Shown piece by piece: positions 1-6,452 of a stretch of DNA of 14,952 bases. The DNA comes from UBA11524 sp964542315 (GTDB taxonomy: Bacteria; Bacillota; Clostridia; Christensenellales; Aristaeellaceae): contig CAZIUA010000066.1 of NCBI GenBank assembly GCA_964542315.1, positions 1 through 14,952 of the forward strand. The letters are read 5' to 3'. The notes below the pieces were generated by a model. It was not told the DNA's origin and ran no database searches. It saw only the letters and a program-made list of their open reading frames with translations. A program made the translations under genes and the position numbers. Each line of letters starts with the position of its first letter. Position 1 is the first letter of the stretch.

Positions 1-1
1 C

Positions 2-772
2 GAGGGCTATGAGACCTTCGTCGTGCCGGACGATGTGGGCGGCCGCTTCTCCGTGTTGACCGCTGTGGGCCTACTGCCCATCGCTGCGGCCGGCATCGAC
101 ATTGCCGCCATGATGCAGGGCGCTGCTGAGGCGCGCGAGGTCTGCAAGGACGGCGACATCAACACCAACCCCTCCATGACCTACGCCGCCCTGCGCAACA
201 TCCTCTACCGCAAGGGCAAGACCACTGAGATCCTGGTGAACTACGAGCCTGCGCTGACCATGACCGGCGAATGGTTCAAGCAGCTCTTCGCTGAGTCCGA
301 GGGCAAGGACAACAAGGGCATCTTCCCCACCGCGGCGAATTTCTCCACCGACCTGCACTCCATCGGCCAGTTCATCCAGGACGGCACCCGCAGCCTGTTC
401 GAGACCGTCATCTGGGTGAAGGAGCCCCGTTCCGAGGCCATCATCGAGGAGGCCGCGGAGGACATCGACGGCCTGAACTACCTCGCGGGCAAGTCCGTGC
501 AGTTCGTCAACAGCAAGGCCTATCAGGGCACCCTCATGGCCCATATGGACGGCGGCACGCCCAACATCATCATCGAGATCGACCAGGCGGACGCCTATCA
601 CTTCGGCTACCTGTGCTACTTCTTCGAGAAGGCTTGCGGCCTGAGCGGCTACCTGCTGGGCGTGAACCCTTTCGATCAGCCCGGTGTTGAGGCGTACAAG
701 AAGAACATGTTCGCCCTGCTGGGCAAGCCCGGCTACGAGGAGCGCAAGGCGGAGCTGGAAAAGCGCCTGTAA
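2..772 (+). CDS. pgi: Glucose-6-phosphate isomerase, C-terminal part (5' end outside window)
   Basis: Cytosolic glycolytic enzyme interconverting glucose-6-phosphate and fructose-6-phosphate. About 256 residues are visible, and the reading frame is open to the left edge, so the true start lies upstream. Two family signatures are seen: PDDVGGRFSVLTAVGLLP near the visible start (PGI signature 1), and the C-terminal GVNPFDQPGVEAYKKN (signature 2), which holds the conserved catalytic-region lysine. The FSTDLHSIGQFIQDG stretch between them is also typical of bacterial PGI. A hairpin with a UUCG loop follows the stop by about 30 bases and probably ends the transcript. The ATG at 23 is internal, not a real start. 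The call is secure; only the upstream context is unknown. Confidence 0.97.
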   Translation, partial: EGYETFVVPDDVGGRFSVLTAVGLLPIAAAGIDIAAMMQGAAEAREVCKDGDINTNPSMTYAALRNILYRKGKTTEILVNYEPALTMTGEWFKQLFAESEGKDNKGIFPTAANFSTDLHSIGQFIQDGTRSLFETVIWVKEPRSEAIIEEAAEDIDGLNYLAGKSVQFVNSKAYQGTLMAHMDGGTPNIIIEIDQADAYHFGYLCYFFEKACGLSGYLLGVNPFDQPGVEAYKKNMFALLGKPGYEERKAELEKRL

Positions 773-804
773 GCCCTCGCAAGGTCATCCACATCGCATC
801 CCAT

Positions 805-835
805 ACGCTGGTTCCTTCGGGGATCAGCGTTTCTT
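805..835 (+). terminator. Probable intrinsic terminator after pgi
   Basis: Arms 805-815 and 820-830 form an 11-bp stem with two G-U pairs around a TTCG tetraloop closed by C-G. A short T-rich tract (TTTCTT) follows. The loop is the very stable UUCG type; the T tract is short, so termination may be partial. This matters because no clear promoter is visible before the next gene. Confidence 0.65.
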
Positions 836-884
836 ACGCGGATCATTCATCCCATCGAGCCCCAATCACAAAAGGAGATCTTTC

Positions 885-2312
885 ATGCTTCAGAAACTCA
901 AGCGCAAATTCATCGGCGACCGCGCCTTCTACCGCTCCGTGCTGATCATCCTGCTGCCGCTGGTGGTGCAGCAGGGCATCACCTCCGCTGTCAACCTGCT
1001 GGATAACCTCATGGTGGGCAACCTGGGCGAGGAGAGCCTGAGCGCCGTCAGCGTGGTCAACCAGATCCTGAACGTCTTCAACCTGACCATCTTCGGCGGC
1101 CTGTCCGGCGTGTCCATCTTCGGTGCGCAGTTCGCCGGCAAGAACGATGTGGACGGCATGCGCCAGTCCTTCCGCACGAAAATCTACTTCGGCGTGGCGG
1201 TGGTGGTCATCGGCATCGCACTGCTGGCCGGGATGGGCGATACGTTCATCAACATGTTCCTTCAGGGCGAGGTGGACGCCACCCGCGCCGCCTATGCCCT
1301 CAGCGAAGGCCATGACTATCTGACCATCATGCTCTTTGGCCTGTTCCCCTTCATGCTCGTGCAGGTCTATGCAGGCTCCATGCGCGAAATGGGCAAGACC
1401 GTCGCCACCATGGTGGGCAGCATCGTCGCCATCCTGACCAACCTGGTGCTGAACTTCCTGCTGATCTACCCGACCCGCGAATTGACCGTGCTCGACATGA
1501 CCTTCACCATGTGGGGCGCAGGCATGGGCGTGCGCGGTGCCGCCATCGCCACGGTGATTGCCCGCTTTGTGGAGATGTTCTTCGTGCTGATCTATGCGCA
1601 TCTGCATCAGGATCGCTACATCTTCCTCAAGGGCGCCTTCCGCAATGGCTATGTCCCGATGAGCCTGCTCAAGCGCGTGGCCGTCACCGGCCTGCCGCTG
1701 ATGCTCAACGAGGTGCTGTGGAGCCTGGGCATGGCTTTCATCAACCAGTGCTACTCCACGCGCGGCATGACCGCCCTGGCGGCGCTGAACATCACCACCA
1801 CCGCGTGGAACCTGTTCTGCATCATCATGTTCGCCATGGGCAATGCGGTGTCCATCATGGTCGGGCAGTGCCTTGGCCAGGGGGACAAGCAGGGCGCGCG
1901 CGACACGGATGACAAGCTGCTCTTCATCACCGTGGTCAGCCACATCATCCTCGGCGGCATGCTGATCCTCTGTGCGGAGATCATCCCGAACTGGTTCAAC
2001 GTGTCGGAGGAGGCGCGTTCCCTCGCCGCGCAGACCCTGGTCATCGCAGGTGCGTCCCTGCCCATCCACGCCTTCCTGCATGCGACCTATTTCACCATCC
2101 GTTCCGGCGGCAAGACCTTCATCACCTTCCTGTTCGACTCGGTGTATACCTGGTGCGTGCCGGCGGTGCTGGCCTTCTGCCTGAGCCGCTTCACGGATAT
2201 GAGCGTGGTGAGCATGTACTTCTGCATCCAGTTCATCGACGTGGTGAAGCTGGTGATCGGCCTGTTCATGCTCCGATCGGATTTCTGGGCCAATGACCTG
2301 GTGAACGACTGA
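885..2312 (+). CDS. MATE-family multidrug/cation exporter
   Basis: Predicted 475-residue inner-membrane antiporter of the MATE (NorM/DinF-like) family, which exports drugs or metabolites using Na+ or H+ gradients. The start is the ATG at 885 because AAAGGAG lies at 871-877, eight bases upstream; earlier in-frame ATGs fall in pgi and the terminator. The protein begins with a short basic tail (MLQKLKRKF) followed by repeated hydrophobic helices consistent with twelve. It carries the MATE-like N-terminal stretch LDNLMVGNLGEESLSAVSV and, in the second half, the pseudo-repeat GLPLMLNEVLWSLGMAFINQ. Length is normal for the family. No convincing promoter was found between 836 and 870, so transcription may be read-through from pgi or from a weak promoter. 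The substrate cannot be told from sequence. Confidence 0.93.
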   Translation: MLQKLKRKFIGDRAFYRSVLIILLPLVVQQGITSAVNLLDNLMVGNLGEESLSAVSVVNQILNVFNLTIFGGLSGVSIFGAQFAGKNDVDGMRQSFRTKIYFGVAVVVIGIALLAGMGDTFINMFLQGEVDATRAAYALSEGHDYLTIMLFGLFPFMLVQVYAGSMREMGKTVATMVGSIVAILTNLVLNFLLIYPTRELTVLDMTFTMWGAGMGVRGAAIATVIARFVEMFFVLIYAHLHQDRYIFLKGAFRNGYVPMSLLKRVAVTGLPLMLNEVLWSLGMAFINQCYSTRGMTALAALNITTTAWNLFCIIMFAMGNAVSIMVGQCLGQGDKQGARDTDDKLLFITVVSHIILGGMLILCAEIIPNWFNVSEEARSLAAQTLVIAGASLPIHAFLHATYFTIRSGGKTFITFLFDSVYTWCVPAVLAFCLSRFTDMSVVSMYFCIQFIDVVKLVIGLFMLRSDFWANDLVND

Positions 2313-2330
2313 TTTCCCTGTATTTTCAGC

Positions 2331-2371
2331 GCCCCTGCTTTCGTGCAACATGCGAAGGCAGGGGCTTTTTT
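2331..2371 (+). terminator. Strong intrinsic terminator after the MATE gene
   Basis: A 13-bp stem (arms 2331-2343 and 2353-2365, one G-U pair) with a 9-base loop is directly followed by six Ts at 2366-2371. It lies 18 bases after the stop of the exporter gene. Confidence 0.95.
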
Positions 2372-2372
2372 G

Positions 2373-2410
2373 CATGTAAATACGCCTGCCTTCATCGAAG
2401 AAAGCAGGCG
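2373..2410 (-). terminator. Possible weak terminator for the minus-strand pseudouridine synthase unit
   Basis: A 7-bp GC-rich stem pairs 2383-2389 with 2404-2410, 13 bases past the minus-strand stop. On the minus strand it is followed by the T-rich but broken tract TATTTACATG. The hairpin is clear, but the U tract is poor, so its strength is doubtful. The stronger plus-strand terminator lies next to it, as is common between convergent genes. Confidence 0.4.
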
Positions 2411-2423
2411 CATCGATCGCGGA

Positions 2424-3239
2424 TCATGCGTTTGTGAGCAGGTCGTAAAGGGCATCCTGGCTCAGCACGCCGCGCTTCATATCGCGCGGGATGCGTCCGG
2501 CCTCATCCGCCTCATAATCGCGCTGCCAGTCGCCACTGTTCAGGTAGTCGGACAGGCACTGCAAGTCCGCCGGGGCAGCATGAAGGCGCGCCCGGTCGAA
2601 GGCGTCCTCCATGGCGGCGATGCGGCGGATGTCTTTCTGCGGCAGCATCGCCCAGTCCGGCAGATGCGAAAAGCGCAGGCACTTGCCCTGCCACGGGAAG
2701 GTGATGCAGCAGGAATAGAGCATCGGGGCGGAATTTTCGTCCCGCGCGCCGTATTTGTGGTCGCCCACCAGGGGATGCTTCCGGCTGGCGAACTGCACGC
2801 GAATCTGATGGCTCCGTCCGGTGTACAGGCGGATACGCACCAGCGCAGGATCTTCCTGCGTCAGGCGGGTGAAGGTCAGGCGGGCGCGCTTGACGCCCTT
2901 GCGCTCGCGGCGGACGACAAAGACCTTGTTCTGCCGTGCATCCTTGAGCAGCAGATCCGTCCAGTCACCCGTGGCCTCCGGCACGCCATGGACGCGCGCG
3001 ACGTATTCCTTCACCATCTCACCCTCCTGGATGAGCCGGGAGAGCGCGGCCGCTGCGGCCTTGGTGCGGGCGTAGACCATCACGCCGCCCACGTTCAGGT
3101 CAAGGCGGTGGACGGTATAGCATTCGCCGCCGAGCTCGCTCACGATGGCGGCAGGCAGGGCGGATTCCGCATCCAGCCCCACCGGCTTGAGGACGACGGC
3201 CAATTCGCTGTCGTGGTACAGCACTGTCAGCGCGCTCAC
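2424..3239 (-). CDS. RluA-type RNA pseudouridine synthase fused to a C-terminal DUF4298-like domain
   Basis: 271 residues. Residues 1 to about 195 match RluA-family pseudouridine synthases, which isomerise specific uridines in rRNA or tRNA. The catalytic motif HRLDLNVGG (44-52) contains the active-site aspartate D47. YTGRSHQIRVQF (139-150) and HPLVGDHKYG (155-164) are further family motifs. There is no N-terminal S4 domain. Residues about 203-271 (RIAAMEDAFD, then DYEADEAGRIPRDMKRGVLS and DALYDLL) match my recollection of DUF4298, normally a small separate protein of unknown function. The start is GTG at 3239, overlapping the lysA stop as GTGA, with AAGGAG at 3248-3253 inside lysA, so the two are translationally coupled. 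The target nucleotide cannot be assigned. The synthase call is firm; the fusion partner is recognised from memory. Confidence 0.9.
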   Translation of the reverse strand: MSALTVLYHDSELAVVLKPVGLDAESALPAAIVSELGGECYTVHRLDLNVGGVMVYARTKAAAAALSRLIQEGEMVKEYVARVHGVPEATGDWTDLLLKDARQNKVFVVRRERKGVKRARLTFTRLTQEDPALVRIRLYTGRSHQIRVQFASRKHPLVGDHKYGARDENSAPMLYSCCITFPWQGKCLRFSHLPDWAMLPQKDIRRIAAMEDAFDRARLHAAPADLQCLSDYLNSGDWQRDYEADEAGRIPRDMKRGVLSQDALYDLLTNA

Positions 3240-4492
3240 CGCCCCAGCTCCTTGGCGCAGGGGTCGATGTCCAGCGTGGCGAAGTAATCCTGGGCGGTCT
3301 CGGCGCGGCGGATGAGCCGGAAGCCGCCGTCCACGGTGTGGAGCACCTCTGCTGAGCGCAGGCGCCCATTATAATTATAGCCCATGGCATGCCCGTGTGC
3401 GCCGGAATCGTGGATGACCAGCAGGTCGCCGATGTCGATGGCAGGCAGCGCGCGGTCGATGGCGAACTTGTCGTTGTTCTCGCACAGGCAGCCGGTCACG
3501 TCGTACACATGATCGTGAGGCAGCTGCTCCTTGCTGCAGACGGTGATGTGGTGGTACGCGCCGTACATCGCCGGGCGCATGAGGTTGGCGCAGCAGGCAT
3601 CCACGCCGATGTAGTGCTTGTAGGTGTCCTTGCGGTGGAGGACGCGGGTCACCAGCCAGCCGATGGGACCGGTCATCCAGCGGCCAAGCTCGGTCTTGAT
3701 GGCCACGCCGCCCTCGGGGAAGATCTCCTCATACGCCGCGCGGACGCCCTCGCCCACAGCGAAGATGTCGGTCTTCTGCGCATCGGGGCGGTAGGGGATG
3801 CCCACGCCGCCGGAGAGGTTGACGAAGGCCAGCGTCAGGCCGGTGGCGTCCGCCAGGTCGCGCGCGGCCTTGAACAGCAGGCGCGCCAGAGTGGGGTAGT
3901 ACGCCGTGTCGGTGTTGTTGGAGGACAGGAAGGCATGCAGGCCGAAGCGCTTTGCACCCAGCTCGCGCAGGCGCTTGAGGCCTTCCTCCAGCTGGGCGTA
4001 GGTGAAGCCGTATTTCGCCTCGCCGGGATTGCCCATGATCTCCGTGCCGATGCGGAAGTCACCGCCGGGATTATAGCGGCAGCAGACCGTCTCCGGGATG
4101 CCGCCGTGCTTGCGGAGGATGTCGATGTGGGTGATGTCGTCCAGGTTGACGAAGGCACCCAGCTCGCGCGCGGCGTCGAACTCGTCATAGGGCATGGCGT
4201 TGGCGGAGAACATGATCTCCTCGCCGCGGAAGCCGCAGGCCTTGGCCAGGGTCAGCTCGGTCGCGCTGGAGCAGTCCACGCCGCAGCCTTCCTCCCGCAG
4301 GATGCGCAGGATGGTCGGGTTGGGCAGCGCCTTGACGGCGAAGTATTCCTTGAAATCCGGGCACCAGGCGAAGGCCTTGTTCAGGTCGCGGGCATTCTGG
4401 CGCAGGCCGGCCTCGTCATACAGGTGGAAGGGCGTCGGGAAGGCCGCCGCGGCAGATTCGAAAACAGCATCGTTCAGGGTGAAATTCGGCAT
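3236..4492 (-). CDS. lysA: Diaminopimelate decarboxylase (fold III PLP enzyme)
   Basis: 418 residues, the usual length. It decarboxylates meso-diaminopimelate to L-lysine in the cytosol using pyridoxal phosphate. The PLP lysine lies in EYFAVKALPNP near the N-terminus. NLSGGVGIPYRP is the glycine-rich phosphate-binding loop. The motif TGCLCENNDKFA holds the C-terminal substrate/PLP cysteine region, and GVDACCANLMRPAMYGAYH is conserved in this clade. The more usual HIGS element is replaced by HAFLSSNNTD, a variant I associate with Clostridia and Bacteroides homologues, so carboxynorspermidine decarboxylase is a less likely alternative. The gene starts 34 bases after the GH43 stop without a strong Shine-Dalgarno site or promoter in the gap. 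It is probably transcribed with GH43, and it overlaps the pseudouridine synthase downstream. Confidence 0.88.
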   Translation of the reverse strand: MPNFTLNDAVFESAAAAFPTPFHLYDEAGLRQNARDLNKAFAWCPDFKEYFAVKALPNPTILRILREEGCGVDCSSATELTLAKACGFRGEEIMFSANAMPYDEFDAARELGAFVNLDDITHIDILRKHGGIPETVCCRYNPGGDFRIGTEIMGNPGEAKYGFTYAQLEEGLKRLRELGAKRFGLHAFLSSNNTDTAYYPTLARLLFKAARDLADATGLTLAFVNLSGGVGIPYRPDAQKTDIFAVGEGVRAAYEEIFPEGGVAIKTELGRWMTGPIGWLVTRVLHRKDTYKHYIGVDACCANLMRPAMYGAYHHITVCSKEQLPHDHVYDVTGCLCENNDKFAIDRALPAIDIGDLLVIHDSGAHGHAMGYNYNGRLRSAEVLHTVDGGFRLIRRAETAQDYFATLDIDPCAKELGR

Positions 4493-4526
4493 GTGCTTGA
4501 CTCGCTTTCTTGTTGGGATGGGGGAT

Positions 4527-6236
4527 TCAGCGGACGCAGACCTTCGTCTTCACCCACTGCAGGGCGGGCGCGAGGTCGATGTCCTCGGTCATATCGAGGA
4601 TGGGGAAGCCTTCGGCGTTGAAGTGGACGCGGCGCACACCGGAGGAACGCGCGCCGAAGACAATCTCGCTGCCTGCCACGGGGGTGCTGCTGGAGCCCTG
4701 GGTGGTCTGCTGCCAGCCGGAGCGCGCATGGTAGGTGTTCCACACCAGACCGTCCCCGTCGGTGACGTAGGCGTTGTGACCAGGGCCGTATTCGCCCTGC
4801 ACGCTGCGGGAGGTCAGCAGGGGATAGTTCTCCTTCGTCCAGGAGGCCGGGTCGAGGGGGTCTGCACCGTCCGCCATGCTCAGCATGCCCACGGAGTAGG
4901 TGCTGTCCACCGCCGCGCCGGAATAGCTCAGGTAGATGCGGCCGTCACGATAGAGCGCGAAGGGACCTTCCACCACGAAGGTGTGGTTGTTTTCCCAGCC
5001 GTATTCGGGCATGGTGAGCACCTGGGGCTCGGTCAGGAGCTGCCAGGGCTTGTCCGGGTCGATCTCGGCGATGTAGAGCCATGCGCCCAGGTCGATGGGC
5101 TGGAATTGCCGCTGGCTCCACACGGCATAGAGGCGATCCGCCGACCAGAACACCGTCATGTCCAGCGTGATGCCTTCAGGGCCGTAGAGCATGCTGCCGT
5201 CCGGGCGGACGACGCGGCGGGGCATCTCCCAGTCGGAGGCCTTGATGGGATTGCCGCCTTCCTTCAGCGCCATGACATGGCTCTGCTCGCAGAAGAAGCT
5301 CTCCGGCGTGCCGGCGTGGAAGATGTAGAGCTTTCCGCGGATGATGTGCATCTCCGGCGCCCAGAGCAGGTTGCCCAGATGGGGATACATGGTCGTATCG
5401 AGGATGCAGCTCTGCTGTGCGGTGGCCAGGGCAGGAATGCTGTCCGCCTCGCGGATGTAGAGGGTGTGGTTGGCATCCAGATCGTTGGTGGAGATGAAGT
5501 AATACTTGCCGTTCCAGCGGCACATGGCCGGATCTGCCTTGTGCCAGGCCATGGGGAACTCATAATGGGGCTGATGGATGCGGCCTTCCACCTCGTACTC
5601 GCCGGGAGTGGAGAGATCCACCTGATCCAGCTGCCAGTCCACGGGCTTTTCGACCGTGCTGCCGTCGGAATACCGGCAGACGGCCTTCACCTGCGCCAGC
5701 TCAGCGGCGGAGACGCAGGACACCTGCTCAGGCACCTCATTGGCGACGTTCACCGGCGTGAGGAAGCGCGTGCGCAGGCGGTCGGCGGTGTCCTGGGGGA
5801 TGTCGGTCACGCCGGCAGGGATGCAGCCCGCGGGGAGGGTCAGCCCGTTCAGGTCGGGGAGGGCGCGCGCGGCGTATTCCGCAGCCAGCGGATCGCTCAC
5901 CGGCAGGAGCGCCTGCTCGGCAAAGTGGATCAGATCAGCGGAGGTGAAGTGGAGCAGCTGCCCTTCGCTGGCGGCATCGGGGGTGCCGTCGGTTTCGATG
6001 CGGCGCGCCAGCAGATGCCAGCCGTCCTCGCGGCGGATCAGCCACGGCTCGCGCAGGGAATAGGGGTGGAGCGAGCCGTCCGCCTGTGGAACGGCCCTGG
6101 CATACACGATGCCGGAATTATGCAGCAGCGGCTGGCAATCGCCGCCGTCGATCAGGGCAAAATGGACACTGTCCGCCAGCTTGGGGGCATAAATGTTGTC
6201 CGCCTGGGGCTCGCGGGTGTAGAAAAGGAGCTTCAT
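4527..6236 (-). CDS. Glycoside hydrolase family 43 enzyme with Ig-like insert (probable arabinofuranosidase/xylosidase type)
   Basis: 569 residues. The C-terminal two thirds form a GH43 five-bladed propeller. The likely catalytic base is D235 in HKADPAM. WAPEMH (292-297) and the ITLDMTVFW stretch (D359 as likely modulator) follow, then the likely acid E423 in VEGPFALYRDGRIYLSYSG, and a conserved histidine in GPGHNAY. Residues about 181-222 (CRYSDGSTVEKPVDWQL onward) look like a bacterial Ig-like group 4 domain. The first 130 residues resemble a degenerate propeller-like module. No signal peptide is present, so it acts inside the cell, probably removing arabinose or xylose from imported oligosaccharides. 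The start at 6236 has AAGGAGGG at 6245-6252. It is divergent from the PL11 lyase, which supports a pectin side-chain role; the exact linkage is not readable. Confidence 0.88.
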   Translation of the reverse strand: MKLLFYTREPQADNIYAPKLADSVHFALIDGGDCQPLLHNSGIVYARAVPQADGSLHPYSLREPWLIRREDGWHLLARRIETDGTPDAASEGQLLHFTSADLIHFAEQALLPVSDPLAAEYAARALPDLNGLTLPAGCIPAGVTDIPQDTADRLRTRFLTPVNVANEVPEQVSCVSAAELAQVKAVCRYSDGSTVEKPVDWQLDQVDLSTPGEYEVEGRIHQPHYEFPMAWHKADPAMCRWNGKYYFISTNDLDANHTLYIREADSIPALATAQQSCILDTTMYPHLGNLLWAPEMHIIRGKLYIFHAGTPESFFCEQSHVMALKEGGNPIKASDWEMPRRVVRPDGSMLYGPEGITLDMTVFWSADRLYAVWSQRQFQPIDLGAWLYIAEIDPDKPWQLLTEPQVLTMPEYGWENNHTFVVEGPFALYRDGRIYLSYSGAAVDSTYSVGMLSMADGADPLDPASWTKENYPLLTSRSVQGEYGPGHNAYVTDGDGLVWNTYHARSGWQQTTQGSSSTPVAGSEIVFGARSSGVRRVHFNAEGFPILDMTEDIDLAPALQWVKTKVCVR

Positions 6237-6267
6237 CGGGTGATCCCTCCTTGCATTTGCTGCGCCT

Positions 6268-6296
6268 ATTATCGCATATTAGGCGGACTTTCGCAA
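6268..6296 (-). promoter_or_regulatory. Sigma-A type promoter for the GH43-lysA-pseudouridine synthase unit
   Basis: On the minus strand: -35 TTGCGA (6291-6296), a 17-base spacer, then -10 GATAAT (6268-6273) preceded by TGC, an extended -10. It lies just upstream of the GH43 ribosome binding site. Confidence 0.8.
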
Positions 6297-6385
6297 GGGG
6301 AGAAACGCAAACTGTCAGGAAATGAGGAGAAGCGGGCAAAAAGTGCAAAATGGGGCAGAATGGGCAGTCTCAGGCCGGTTTTGCC

Positions 6386-6414
6386 TTGACACGTTCCGCT
6401 GACGGGCATACAAT
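6386..6414 (+). promoter_or_regulatory. Consensus sigma-A promoter for the PL11 lyase
   Basis: TTGACA at 6386-6391, a 17-base spacer, and TACAAT at 6409-6414; eleven of twelve consensus bases match. The ribosome binding site AGGGAGG (6438-6444) and ATG at 6453 follow. About 90 bases separate this promoter from the divergent one, enough for a shared operator. A possible inverted pair GGCAAAA (6335-6341) / TTTTGCC (6379-6385) flanks that space, but its role is unproven. Confidence 0.9.
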
Positions 6415-6452
6415 AAAGACAATCAGTACGTTTCATAAGGGAGGAATCATAT

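Noticed and set aside
684..884. Extending the MATE protein upstream to the ATG at 684
   Set aside because: This would overlap pgi and translate the terminator hairpin; the ATG at 885 has a strong ribosome binding site and gives the normal family length.
843..2375. 510-residue minus-strand open frame opposite the MATE gene
   Set aside because: Rich in His, Glu, Asp and Gln with no family motif. It is the codon-bias shadow of the exporter and runs through the exporter's terminator.
4194..6389. 731-residue plus-strand open frame opposite GH43 and lysA, and the similar frame at 3389-4621
   Set aside because: Compositionally odd shadow translations lying antisense to genes with intact catalytic motifs; no ribosome binding site supports them.
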